Shown: piece after piece, positions 37,484-47,300 of the stretch
How positions within the stretch are numbered: the stretch's first letter is position 1
How the letters are laid out: every line of letters starts with the position of its first letter
From: Diplonema japonicum
Lineage: Eukaryota > Euglenozoa > Diplonemea > Diplonemida > Diplonemidae
Length of the DNA stretch: 64,000 nt
Assembly: GCA_964019335.1 (NCBI GenBank)
Contig: OZ025750.1
Location: forward strand, 186,001-250,000
Direction of reading: 5' to 3'
Made by a program: the position numbers and the translations under genes
Notes under the pieces: generated by a model
Told to the model about the DNA's origin: nothing
The model's database searches: none
Seen by the model: only the letters and a program-made list of their open reading frames with translations

Positions 37484-39004
37484 ATGCATTTAGAGTATGA
37501 GGAAGTCCCGGGAGACGGGAACTGCCAATACTCGGCAATCTCCACCGCACTGAAAAGGGGGAACGCGGCACAACTACGTCAGCTGACCGCCAAGCACATC
37601 GCGAAAAACCCCCAAAGATACGGAGGACTACTGCAAGCAGAGGATGAGACCGTGGAAGCATACGCGGAGAAAACAGCAAAAGACCGCACGTGGGGGGACC
37701 ATATCACACTAGAGGCGGCGGCACAGGTGATGAAGACCAACATCTGGGTCCTGAGGGAGGAAGGAATACAGCGGGCGGCGAGGCCAGAGGACGCAGTGAG
37801 CACGATCATCATTGCGTACGAGCCCTATCACTACGATGCGATCCACGCACCACGATGTGTCACACGCTGGTTGGAGGGGACGGCGAAGACGCGGGTAGGG
37901 ATAGAAGAACTGAGAGTGGTAGCGAAGCGAGGTGCTAAGAAGGAATCGACTGGCCAGACTTCGGATCAACACCAACGGGGGAACTCCCCCGGCCCTGAAC
38001 GCTGGGGTGTCCTGGATACGAGGACGGGCGCGAGTCGGAGGCGCGATATCCTCCATGAGAAGTCTGGTAACCCTACAGCCAAAGTCCTAGACTGTAGGGG
38101 TGAACGTATAGGCAGCACCAAGCGGAGCGAACACGAACAGGAACAAAGGACACTGCACCTGACGAGCGTGAACGTGGCGTCGCTGCGCAACAGGCTGGAC
38201 GACGTAATGAAGCTGGACACCGACGTCATCTGCCTACAGGAGACTGCGCTCACTGCAGCAGGACAAGGAGAGACGGCCCACGCTATGAAGGGGATGCGTG
38301 GCAAGAATAGGTACAGACCCATGTGGGGGGACCCACAACCGGGGAGGAAAAAAGAAGGACTGACCTCTATTGACATAGCACAGCGAGGGGGACTCGCGAC
38401 TTTTGTGAGGGAACCGCGCACGGTGCTTGAATCATCCTTGGACAGGGACGATGCGACGCCGGAAATGAACCGAAGATGGCAGCACACAAGAGTGAGCGTT
38501 GACGGGAAGAACCTCTGGCTACACATCATCACAGTGTACTGTCCAGCAGGCGAAGCGGAGGAAAAGAGGAGGCAAAGGGAACAGCTGCTACACCACATCC
38601 TGCAGAAGAAGGTGAGAGAGCTGGGGAACGTGCCCATAGTGGAAGCCGGAGACCTGAACACAGACGAAGGGAGGTCTCAGGAACTGCGGTACGCGCTACA
38701 CACGGGGTGGACAGACGCAGCAGCAGCATGTGCCATGCAACGAGGAGAGGAGCCCGGACCCACATTCGTAAGAGACAACTGTGCGTCGAGGATAGACTAC
38801 ATACTCCTGAACCCAATTGCGGCGCAGGCGCTCAAGGGGTGCGAGACGCGGAAGGACGTCAAAGGAGCGGACCACATGACGCTTACCGTGGAGATGGACC
38901 TAGGACGACCCGTTCAGGCAGAATATCCAAAAATACATGATACCGAAGGAAATCCCGGAACAGCAGCGGAAGCCGACGGAAGAGGAAGGCGAACGGGCGC
39001 TTGA
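37484..39004 (+). CDS. LINE L-B ORF2 N-terminal part: OTU protease and endonuclease
   Basis: 506 codons. Residues 1-125 form an OTU cysteine protease domain: GDGNCQYSAIS gives the catalytic Asp11 and Cys14, and YHYDAI gives His116, with the typical WGDHITLEAAA helix between. Residues about 225-480 form an AP-endonuclease-like domain with SVNV (Asn), ICLQET (Glu), TVYCP, GDLNT (Asp/Asn), RIDYIL (Asp) and the final ADHM (Asp-His), all the expected catalytic positions. It should nick target DNA; the OTU domain could cleave ubiquitin or a polyprotein. The frame is lost near 38930 (CCAAAAATA), where the RT continues in another frame. It lies in the same frame as ORF1, after a single TGA and 20 open codons. 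Confidence 0.8.
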   Translation: MHLEYEEVPGDGNCQYSAISTALKRGNAAQLRQLTAKHIAKNPQRYGGLLQAEDETVEAYAEKTAKDRTWGDHITLEAAAQVMKTNIWVLREEGIQRAARPEDAVSTIIIAYEPYHYDAIHAPRCVTRWLEGTAKTRVGIEELRVVAKRGAKKESTGQTSDQHQRGNSPGPERWGVLDTRTGASRRRDILHEKSGNPTAKVLDCRGERIGSTKRSEHEQEQRTLHLTSVNVASLRNRLDDVMKLDTDVICLQETALTAAGQGETAHAMKGMRGKNRYRPMWGDPQPGRKKEGLTSIDIAQRGGLATFVREPRTVLESSLDRDDATPEMNRRWQHTRVSVDGKNLWLHIITVYCPAGEAEEKRRQREQLLHHILQKKVRELGNVPIVEAGDLNTDEGRSQELRYALHTGWTDAAAACAMQRGEEPGPTFVRDNCASRIDYILLNPIAAQALKGCETRKDVKGADHMTLTVEMDLGRPVQAEYPKIHDTEGNPGTAAEADGRGRRTGA

Positions 39005-42000
39005 CGGAAGCGAGTTCCAAAAGCATATGCTGAGGGACGGAAGGGGTGACATCAACGCGGCGTGGAGGGAGCTGGCCATGGTCAGTGAGAACATGCTGCT
39101 GGGAGAGGGACCATCCGACAAGGCGCCGTACCAGGGCAGGGGGAAGACCCGAAAGCCACAACAAAAAAGACTTTGCGCGCCAACAACCAGAGGAGCGGCA
39201 GGAGCGGCATCGACGAAGCAAGTGAAACTCGAGAGGATGGAAGGAAGACTCCAGGCCGTCAAGATCCAATTGCTAAAGCTTCAACAGCAAGGCGGGGGAC
39301 AGATGAGCAGGATAACGACGAGAACCATCCAAAACCTCAACGAGGACCTCCAGAACACGGGTGTCAAGAGCCGGCCCTTATCAGCAGAGGAGACATGCAT
39401 TGAGGACATCATTGCAGACGCGGAGCTAATGGGGGAAGCTGTGAAAAGGCGAGAACGGGAACTGGAGAAGGAGCAGAGGGTGGCGAGGAAAAGGAACTAC
39501 CTCGATTCGGTGGAGAGAGGGGCTGAGACGAGGGACTTAGTGGCAGGGATGAAGGGAACGCAAGTGGGACGGGGCACAGCGAGCGTGGAGCTTCAGGGCG
39601 CCACGATCGCGAATCCAGAGCAGCTAGACAGGACGATGAGAGAACACTGGGAGACGGTATTCGCGAAGTACAAGAACAGACCACAGCCCGGGTACGAGAC
39701 CTTTAAGAAGGAGTACGGGTCACACATCGTCAGACAAGAGATGGGAGGAGGCCCAATCACAGGGGAAAGCCTACGGCAAGTGCTGGTGAAGAAAACGGCC
39801 AGAAGTGCAGCAGGTATAGACGGCTGGCGGATGGCAGAGCTACGTAGGCTCCCAGTGGTGGTGCTAGAAGCATGGGCAGACCTGTTCAACTTCATCGAAG
39901 AGACAGGGGAATGGCCGGAGGCGCTGTGTACGGCGCTGGTGACCTTGGTGCCGAAGTGTAAGAACGCAGGACCACTAGAACACCGACCCATCACGGTCAC
40001 GTCGGCTGTGTACAGGCTGTGGGCGAGCACCAGGCTGCAGGACATCTTGCCGTGGCAGGAGAGGTGGATACACAACACGCAGCATGGGTTCAGAACAAAG
40101 CACGGGACGGAGGATGTCCTCATGGAAATAAGCACGAGGATCGAAGCAGCGGTGATGGACGGAGAGCCACTTGTAGGAGTGGCCCTGGACTTTGCCAAAT
40201 GTTTCGACACAGTACCGCAGGGGCTGGTGCTGGAGCTGATGAAGGACATGGGCATGGACGCTGGCATCCTGAGAGCACTCAAGGGCATGTACGACAGCCT
40301 CAGGAGAAGGTTCAGATACGCGACAGGAGTTGGTGAGGAGTTCGAGACCACCAACGGGATCCTGCAAGGCTGCCCCATCTCGATCATCATGATCAACGCG
40401 CTGTTGGCGGTCATGATGAAGAGCGTGGAGCAGAGGACGGGTGTTGAGACCTTGTCGTACGCCGATGACGCATACCTGTTGGCGGCACTCGCAGAAGTAC
40501 TACGAGAAGCCACAGACACGGTAGGTGCCTTTTGCGCATTGTCGGCATGAAGCTGAACAACAAGAAGTGCGAGGTGTTCGCGGCCGGCGGCAAGGCACCA
40601 AGGGTAAAGGTGGACGGGCGGGAGCTGGGTACTGCCAACAAGGTGAAGGTACTAGGGGCGAGGTTACGGACGGACGGCAAAGCGCAGAAGGACAACGAGA
40701 GGGTCAGGACAGCTATTAACAGGCTGGAGAGACTCGCGATCACGCCGCTAAGCTATGAGCAGAGGGGGGAGGTACTGCAGACCACTGTAATACCGAGCTG
40801 CCTGTACGACGTAGCCTTCTCCCCACCATCGGATGGATATCTCGCAAAACTGACGAAGGTGGCGTCGCGTGCCTTGTGGGGACCGAGGTACAGGACACGA
40901 AACCCGGCGGCAGTGCTATCAATCCTCCATAAAGGACACACATACGACCCGGAGGTGGCCTCGCCATACCGCGCAATGCTCTATTCCACAGGGTGCACCA
41001 GAAGAAGGGGACAGTGTGGGAAAGATGTGAAAGGCTGGCAGTAGCATACCGCGAGGAAGGAAGAACAATACCGCTAGGTCCGGTAGGCAATATGCTGCGA
41101 AGGTGGCTTCCGAAAGTGGGTCTCGGCTGGACGGGGTTCATACAGAAGCTGAAGGAAGGGAAGGAACGTTTCGCGCACGAAATGCGGGAGAGGCTGAGGG
41201 TGGGACGCTCAAAAAGCATCGAACAGGTGAGGAGGTCGATGCGAGACCTGGGGGAAGGAGCGGACCCGAGTACGAACGAGCTCTGGCAGCGGCTGAGGAA
41301 GAGCAACGATCCGATAGCAGCCAGGGCCTTACAGCGGGTGATAACCGGGGGAGTTTTCTACATCAACCCCAGGGGGTGGCACACGGACGCCAAGAAGAAC
41401 ATCGAACCGCCGAAGGAGGGAGAGGACACCACCTCAGGAGAGGAAGAAGAGGAAGAAGAAGAGGAAATGACGCGACCCACGAGGCAGCAGCCAGCACAGT
41501 ACGTCAACTGTGACATATGTGAACACGAGGTGCATGAGCACGACATGCTCAAGCACGCGCTGTGGGACTGCGAGTTGGCAAGGGAAATACAAAACAAGGA
41601 AGCTAACAGAGCAGTGGTGGAGGAACGGACGGCCATGCCGAGGTGCATGCAGCTGCACGGAGTGCTGCCGCGAGGACACGACAAAGAGCATCTCAAGAAC
41701 CTGCAGCTCTACCTCCTGGAGGTGGTAACAGAACGAGACCGCCGCCTGCAAGAAAAGAGGGCACTGGAGAGGTACACGACTCACCCGTGGGAAGTGATCA
41801 CAGAAGGAAAAAGACACCCGACACCGACATGGAGAGAACTACGACAACATGTAGGGGGGGGGCTCATGAAACAGTACGGACAGGAGATCGTCAAATGGCT
41901 AGGGCAGCTCAAGTGGTACCGGGGCCCGAGGAGAACAACGGTCACGACAATAGAGCTTGCGCTAGACTTCGAGAACAGCACAATGAAGTCGCTGGTGGGT

Positions 42001-42338
42001 GAACGTGGGGACTGACACTAATAGGTAAAAAGGCGAGACGGCTGCATGGCCTGCTGGTGAGGCTGCAGGAAGGCTGGCAGGACGCGCGGATAAGGAGGAA
42101 GGTCAGGGGACACAGAGCCATACCGGCGGAGCAACGGCGGAACCACGGCCTGAGGACCACAGGGGGGAGAAAGGTCTTGGGCTGGGACAGAAGACCGCTG
42201 CACGTCTCGGAACAGACGAAGAAGGACCTCCAGAAACTGAGACAGCAGTGGCAGAAGGAGCGGGTGAGCGCCATGAGGGAGCGGGCTCAGCCCAAAAAGG
42301 AAAGACCGAAGCCGCTGAAGGGAGATAGGGGCAGGTAG
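38937..42338 (+). pseudogene. LINE L-B reverse transcriptase and C-terminal domain, frameshifted
   Basis: Continues ORF2 in pieces: 38937-40550 (RT fingers and palm: AGIDGW, EHRPITV, ALDFAKCFDTVPQ motif A, GILQGCPIS, SYADDAYLL motif C), 40532-41044 (thumb), 40993-42015 (C-terminal domain with CDICEHEVHEHDMLKHALW, DC and TIELALDFEN), and 42057-42338 (basic tail). Each junction is a small frame change with the family sequence preserved on both sides, so the copy was recently functional or carries assembly indels. The catalytic residues themselves are intact. Confidence 0.8.
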
Positions 42339-42387
42339 AAGAACAAGACAGGACGTCCCAGATCAGGGATTTCCTTTTACCTCTTTA

Positions 42388-42789
42388 ATTTATTTTTTTT
42401 ATATTTTCTGCTTTTTTCTTTTGTCTTTCCCCCCCCCCCTTTGCTGATTGAAAATCAGCTTTCTTTTTCAATCAAATAAACACAAATGCCGGCACACCGA
42501 AAACCTTCTTTTTTCAGATTAATTTCACTGTCTTGGGAAGGAGCATTCACTCTAGATAATCAAAAGTGAAAGTAAAAATAATAATAAAAAAGAAATTGAA
42601 TTTTTGAATTTCTTTCGTTTTTTTTTTTTTTTTTTTATTTATTTCCATTTCTTCCAGCCGAGTAACCAACTAGCTAACCGTTTTGTGTGCTGTATAAAAA
42701 AAACACTTTTTTTTTTCGAGTTTTTTCTTTCTTTTTTTTTGTGGGGAATCAAAAAAGCCCCATGCAAAGGTGGTTTTTTTTTTTTAATA
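42388..42789. other. Intergenic, homopolymer-rich
   Basis: T-tracts, a C-tract and mixed sequence. No gene seen. Confidence 0.6.
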
Positions 42790-42833
42790 TGGAAAGAAAC
42801 GGAAACGTTTCCCCGTTTCTTGCCAACATAGCC
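42790..42833. mobile_element. MITE-like element, partial copy 3
   Basis: Reverse complement of 42790-42833 reads GGCTATGTTGGCAAGAAACG then GGGAAACGTTTCCGTTTC, matching the left end at 548. The opposite end is not recognisable. Confidence 0.6.
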
Positions 42834-43023
42834 CTGGGAGGTTTCACCATGTATCACAAAAAAAAAAAAAGAAATAAATGGCTTAAAAAAGAAAAAGAAA
42901 ATCTCTTTATTTTAGTAGAAAATTTGTATTCCTCGCGGAGACGGAAGAAGAAAAGATCCCCCCCCTCTTTTTTTGCAGTAAATTGTTTGCGATTCCTCTT
43001 TTTTTTTTTTTTTTTTTTTTTTT

Positions 43024-43136
43024 GCAAGAACGAGTCTTTGACTTGTCTAAACAAAAGGGGAACGTTGGCAACGTGTTTCGGGTTGACAAACTTCTCCAGG
43101 TTTTACCCGGCACGTACAAACAACGGCCAGTTCCTC
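43024..43136 (+). repeat. SINE-like repeat S1, copy 3
   Basis: The fullest copy: GCAAGAACGAGTCTTTGACT, TGTCTAAACAAAAGGGG, AACGTTGGCAACGTGTTTCG, CTCCAGGTTTTACCCGG, CACGTACAAACAACGGCCAG, TTCC, then a T-tract on both sides. No open frame. Confidence 0.7.
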
Positions 43137-43539
43137 TTTTTTTTTTTTTTTTTTTTACATCCAGAAAAAGGGAAGTGCGAGGTATATTATTCTTTTTTTT
43201 AATTTATTCTCCTTGTACATCGCAACCCTTTTCCGCCTTTTTTTTTTTCCCCCCACCTTTCGTTTCTTTTTTTTTCTTTTTTGTTTTTTTTTAAGCAGAA
43301 TATCAGTAAAAACGGAAGCTTGTGGATAGTCTTTTGAGTTATTTCCTGAGTGGAGAAAAGGGTTACATTTTTTTTCTATTTTCAAAAAAAAGCTCCCCCC
43401 GCCCTCCTACAATGATGTTCATAAAGACACCGTTGTACCCCCCCCCTCCCCCCGCCCTTTTTTTTTTCCCCTTTCTATTATTTTCTTTTCTCTTCTCTAC
43501 CCTTCTCACAAATCTACGAAAGAGAAAAAAGAAAAAAAA

Positions 43540-43984
43540 GATGTCGAGGGGTGCACGGAGATTATGCACGAGGTGGGGAAGCTACGAAAGATTGTGAGCG
43601 TATTGGGGCATCGAACAAGAAAGCAGGATGTTGGGATACAAAACCTTTGTTGTGGAACGAAGCACAGGATGCCGATGCGAGGGGACGGTCTCAGCAGATG
43701 CCACAAGGGCGTCGCTGGTGGCAGCGATGATGTTCTCAAGGAGCTTCAGGGGATGGGTTTACGACCCGAAGGCCACTGTGAGAGCTGAAGGTATCCCCCC
43801 ACACACACCTCCAATAAATAAATTTAACAAATTCAAAGGAAGAACCGCCAAGCCTGCTTTGCATATGGCAGCCTCTAAAGGTGAGTTTGCTGTCGTTCGA
43901 CACTTAGTAGAGGAAGTGGCTGCTGACCCCATGGCAGAGGATGGTTTGGGTACGCCGTGTATTAGATATTTTCTTCAATGAGGC
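43540..43984 (+). pseudogene. Ankyrin-repeat gene fragment, copy 1
   Basis: The 5' part is shared with 45658-45910 (GATTATGCACGAGGTGGGGA, GTTGGGATACAAAACC, ERSTGC, ADATRASLVAAM). A 48-nt intron at 43791-43838 (GTATCCCC to CAAAG) joins AEG to RTAKPALHMAASKGEFAVVR, one ankyrin repeat (HLVEEVAADPM). The frame stops soon after at TGA. Several frames are needed upstream, so it is a truncated, partly decayed duplicate. Confidence 0.5.
43791..43838 (+). other. Candidate mini-intron (48 nt) in ankyrin fragment
   Basis: Begins GTATCCCC and ends TTCAAAG. Removal yields EGRTAKPALHMAA, the standard ankyrin start, with frame kept. Confidence 0.55.
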
Positions 43985-44035
43985 AATCGGTGGAAGAAAG
44001 CAAAAAAAAGATCGAAAAAGAAAAGGAAAATTAAA

Positions 44036-45547
44036 ATGAGCATCACAGTGTTTGTGAAGACGAAAGCAGGGGTTCACGATGTGGAGGTGGCTGGGACGGA
44101 GACAGTGGAGAACCTGTACAAGAAGGCGGGGTGTGCTGCTGGCTTGATGGTTAGGATGTTCAAACTGGTTTGGGAGGAGAAGGTTCTGAGCAGGTTCGGG
44201 GATGGAGAGGTTCAGAATTGCGGGCTCGTGGAGGGGGCTGTTGTCAATGTGGTTCCGGGCACAGTGGTAGGGCTGACTGAGCTGAAGGAGAGTCCTGAAG
44301 TGAAACTGGAGCTTGAAAGGCTTGTGGCGGCAGACCCCGAGCTGGTTCTTGAGGTCGATGTGGGGGATTCGACTCCTGACAAGATGGTGTGCATTGAGGA
44401 GGATGACCTCCCTTCTGGACTTCAGGGCCTCGTTGTCACCGACTCCACAAACTGCGCCTGGGACATCGGTGATGACTTTCTTTGTAATTCCCCCTCCACC
44501 CTGAAGTCTCTGGATCTTAATCTGAAGCTCAACACCATTGGTTCCGGGTTCCTTCGAGAGTCGTCCATCTTGTCCATTAACTTCGGAGATGCGAGTCTCT
44601 ACTCCAATGTCATCACCATTGGTGATGAATTCATGTCTGAATACAATGAACAATGGACAACCTTGGATCTGAGCGTCTTTTCCAACGTCACCTCAATTGG
44701 CGATCACTTCATGGCAAATAGCCCGGGTTTGGAAGACGTGAATTTGCGTGGCTTCACCAACGTCACCTCAATTGGCGATTGCTTTCTGTCTGAATGCTCG
44801 TGCTTGCAAAGCGTGGTGCTGAGTGACTTCACCAACGTCACCACCATCGGCAGTGACTTCCTGGCTAATTGCTGGTATTTGCAAAACGTGGATTTGAGTG
44901 GTTTTACAAACGTCACCACGATTGACAGCTGCTTCCTTTATTCGTGCTCGGATTTGAAAAAAGTGGATTTGAGTGGCCTCACCAACGTCACAAAGATTGG
45001 CTGTAGCTTCCTGGCTTTGTGTGGGGGATTGCAAAACCTGGATTTGAGTGGTTTTACAAACCTCACCAGCATTGACGCTGAGTTCTTGAGCGGGTGTTAT
45101 GAATTACAAAACTTGGATCTGAGGAGCTTCACCAATGTCACCAAAATTGGATCTCAGTTTCTTGTTGGCTGCAGCGGGTTGCAAAACCTGGATCTGAGCT
45201 GCTTCACCAACGTCACGACCATTCGCAGTAGCTTCCTGTATAAGTGCACGAATTTACGAAGCTTGGATCTGAGCTGCTTCACCAATGTCACCTCGATTGG
45301 CAATGGATTCCTGGCTAGGTGCACGGGATTGCAAAACATGGATCTGAGTGCATTCACCAACCTAACCTCGATCGGCAATAAGTTCATGTATAGATGCAGG
45401 AGTTTACAAAACCTTGATCTGAGGAGCTTCACTAACGTCGCCACCATCAAATCTGGCTTTTTGTCTCATTGCAAGGGATTGAAAAATATTGAGGCATCGC
45501 CCGACAACCATGCCCTGACGGTGGCGCTATGTGGGGTAAAATTATAA
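44036..45547 (+). CDS. Ubiquitin-like domain plus cysteine-bearing LRR protein
   Basis: 503 aa. The first 75 residues look like a ubiquitin-like beta-grasp: ITVFVKTKAGVHDVEV, VENLYKKAG, FKLVWEEKVLS, LVEGAVVNVVPG. After a linker come 11-12 leucine-rich repeats of 25 residues (75 bp), consensus LQNLDLSxFTNVTxIGSxFL then xxCxx, resembling BspA/LRR_5 repeats of protists and bacteria. There is no signal peptide or TM, so it is probably cytosolic, perhaps an adaptor for ubiquitin or protein interaction. NVT occurs in nearly every repeat but would not be glycosylated in the cytosol. The gene is intact and sits between two ankyrin fragments, as if inserted between or captured by a duplication. Confidence 0.75.
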   Translation: MSITVFVKTKAGVHDVEVAGTETVENLYKKAGCAAGLMVRMFKLVWEEKVLSRFGDGEVQNCGLVEGAVVNVVPGTVVGLTELKESPEVKLELERLVAADPELVLEVDVGDSTPDKMVCIEEDDLPSGLQGLVVTDSTNCAWDIGDDFLCNSPSTLKSLDLNLKLNTIGSGFLRESSILSINFGDASLYSNVITIGDEFMSEYNEQWTTLDLSVFSNVTSIGDHFMANSPGLEDVNLRGFTNVTSIGDCFLSECSCLQSVVLSDFTNVTTIGSDFLANCWYLQNVDLSGFTNVTTIDSCFLYSCSDLKKVDLSGLTNVTKIGCSFLALCGGLQNLDLSGFTNLTSIDAEFLSGCYELQNLDLRSFTNVTKIGSQFLVGCSGLQNLDLSCFTNVTTIRSSFLYKCTNLRSLDLSCFTNVTSIGNGFLARCTGLQNMDLSAFTNLTSIGNKFMYRCRSLQNLDLRSFTNVATIKSGFLSHCKGLKNIEASPDNHALTVALCGVKL

Positions 45548-45584
45548 GAATATCCCCTGAGCGCTAAAGACCACATCTTTTTTT

Positions 45585-45659
45585 CGCGACAGTCAGCAAC
45601 CGCAGAACGGTGACCGATTAGTGTGAGTTTCTCTCCCTGAACGGTGAGCACCCACCCGA
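45585..45659 (+). mobile_element. 3' tail of LINE L-A family
   Basis: CAGCAACCGCAGAACGGTGA, CCGATTAGTGTGA, CCCTGAACGGTGAGCACCCA match 28492-28550. A T-tract precedes it directly. Confidence 0.7.
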
Positions 45660-47140
45660 TGTCGAAGGGGCCGCCCTCGTGGTGCACGGAGATTATGCAC
45701 GAGGTGGGGAAGCTACGAAAGATTGTGAGCGCATTGGGCACCGGTAAAGAAAGCAGGATGTTGGGATACAAAACCTTTGTAAGATGCTTGAAGTGGAGCG
45801 CGAGAAGAGGCTCCTGTTGGAGGAACGAAGCACAGGATGCGAGGGGACGGTCACAGCAGATGCCACCACCACAGCCACAAGGGCGGTGCTGGTGGCAGCG
45901 ATGACTATAGTCTAACTGCATTACACGAAGCGACTTATGGAGGCAGGCTTGAAATCATCAGATATTTAGTCGAACGGGCGAACGTCAGCCCCATGGTTAG
46001 GGCGATTCTTGGACATGCAGTTCTGCGCTGTACGCTGCGATATCCCTAGGCAAGCTGGACATCCTTCGATATTTTGTTGAGGAGCTGAGCACCGATGTAA
46101 CTTCTCAAAACGAAAACGGTCTCACCGCTTTGCACTGCGCGTCTTATGAAGGCAGGCTTGACACAGTGCGGTATCTTGTAGAAGACGCAAAGGTTGACCC
46201 AAGCACACTCAACGTGGTGCACACGGCAGCATCATGCGGCAGGCTTGACATTCTTCAGTACCTTGTTGAAGAAGCTGACGTAGACGTCACAGCCAAGGAC
46301 AAAAAAGGTATATCTCTAAAACCCGTTTGGCATTTTCTTTTTTTTGTGGTCGGGGAAAGTACTCTCCATACCCGCTGGGTGGGTGCTACTTGCCTGAAGA
46401 GATCAGCACTTGGAGGAGTCGCAAGATTAGATCGAAACTGAGAGACACCTAGTACTGACCATACCCCCTCCCTTTTTAGGGCATGCTGCCTTCGCTTTAG
46501 GGGTTTGCATGTTACTTTGAGTTTTTTGCTGCGAAAAAAGTTGAAAGCCACAACCATTTTGGATTGCCCACACAGGCAATTTTTCAAAAAGAAAAAAAAA
46601 AACAGGTTTCACTCCCTTGCATTATGCATCATCCGAGGGTATGGATAGAGGTCATTAAATACCTTGTTGAAAAAGGTGGGAATCAACATTCTCGTCGCAA
46701 ACAATGAAGGTAGGTCTTTTTTTTTCTTTTTTTTTTTTTCTTTTTTTTTCCAAAGTATCATCACAAGCAAGACTGCTTGCGATATCTCGCTGCCAATGTC
46801 TGGCGCAAGGGACTACTTAACACAGAAAGAGGTTCGCAAGAAGCGGAGAAAGAAGGAGCTAGGCCGCCGAGCACTCTCACGAATCTTAGAGCACCATTAT
46901 ATTTGCCCAAAGCGATTGCTCAGACCCTTCAGATTTCAAATCTTTACGAAACACAGGCTGGTCAGGGTGAAAGCAATGTCCACCACCAAACCCAGAAGGA
47001 AGAGGAAAGCGACGAAAGCAACGGCAAAAAAGGAAAAGGAAAAGAAGGTCCTGTTGAGAAGGTGGGAGCGGAGGGAAATAGAACGAACCGAACGCAGCGC
47101 AAAACCGGAACGAAAGCGAGGCTCCAAAGAGAGCCCCTAA
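45660..47140 (+). pseudogene. Ankyrin-repeat gene, copy 2, decayed
   Basis: The 5' segment matches copy 1. Ankyrin repeats then appear in changing frames: LTALHEATYGGRLEIIRYLV, ALYAAISLGKLDILRYFVEE, GLTALHCASYEGRLDTVRYL, VHTAASCGRLDILQYLVEEA, then after a 298-nt intron GFTPLHYASSEG, IKYLVEK, INILVANNEG, and KTACDISLPMSGARDYL with a Lys/Arg-rich C-terminus. Frame changes near 45905, 46015, 46650 and 46675 break it. It may still be read if some are small introns, but I favour a pseudogene. Typical role of the family is protein-protein interaction. Confidence 0.6.
46308..46605 (+). other. Intron of 298 nt in ankyrin gene
   Basis: GTATATCTC at the 5' end and AAACAG at the 3' end. Joining gives DKKGFTPLHYASSEG, a textbook ankyrin junction in frame (phase 1). 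Longer than the other introns here. Confidence 0.7.
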
Positions 47141-47196
47141 GGATGGTCCTCAAGTCGGATTTGCCCTTAAAACATCGCCTTTTTTTTTTTTTAAAT

Positions 47197-47210
47197 TTCT
47201 TTTTTTTTAG
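47197..47210 (+). promoter_or_regulatory. Probable trans-splice acceptor
   Basis: TTTCTTTTTTTTAG, 90 nt before the ATG at 47301. Confidence 0.5.
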
Positions 47211-47300
47211 ATCGTTAGATGAAAACCTTTGCATTTTTCCACCCCGCCCCCCCCAACTTCTTTTTGGCAAACACACACACAAGAAAAAGAAAAAAAAGAA

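Larger units (their letters stand above)
35777..42387 (+). mobile_element. LINE L-B, near-complete copy with OTU domain
   Basis: ORF1, then ORF2 with OTU protease, AP-endonuclease, reverse transcriptase and a C-terminal CCHC domain, in one orientation over 6.6 kb. T-rich sequence flanks both ends. Several frameshifts in ORF2 make it inactive as assembled. The 3' boundary is approximate. Confidence 0.8.

Noticed and set aside
35788-37679. Long minus-strand frames opposite LINE L-B ORF1
   Set aside because: Shadows produced by GC-rich third positions; the plus strand carries the coiled coil, zinc module and OTU domain.
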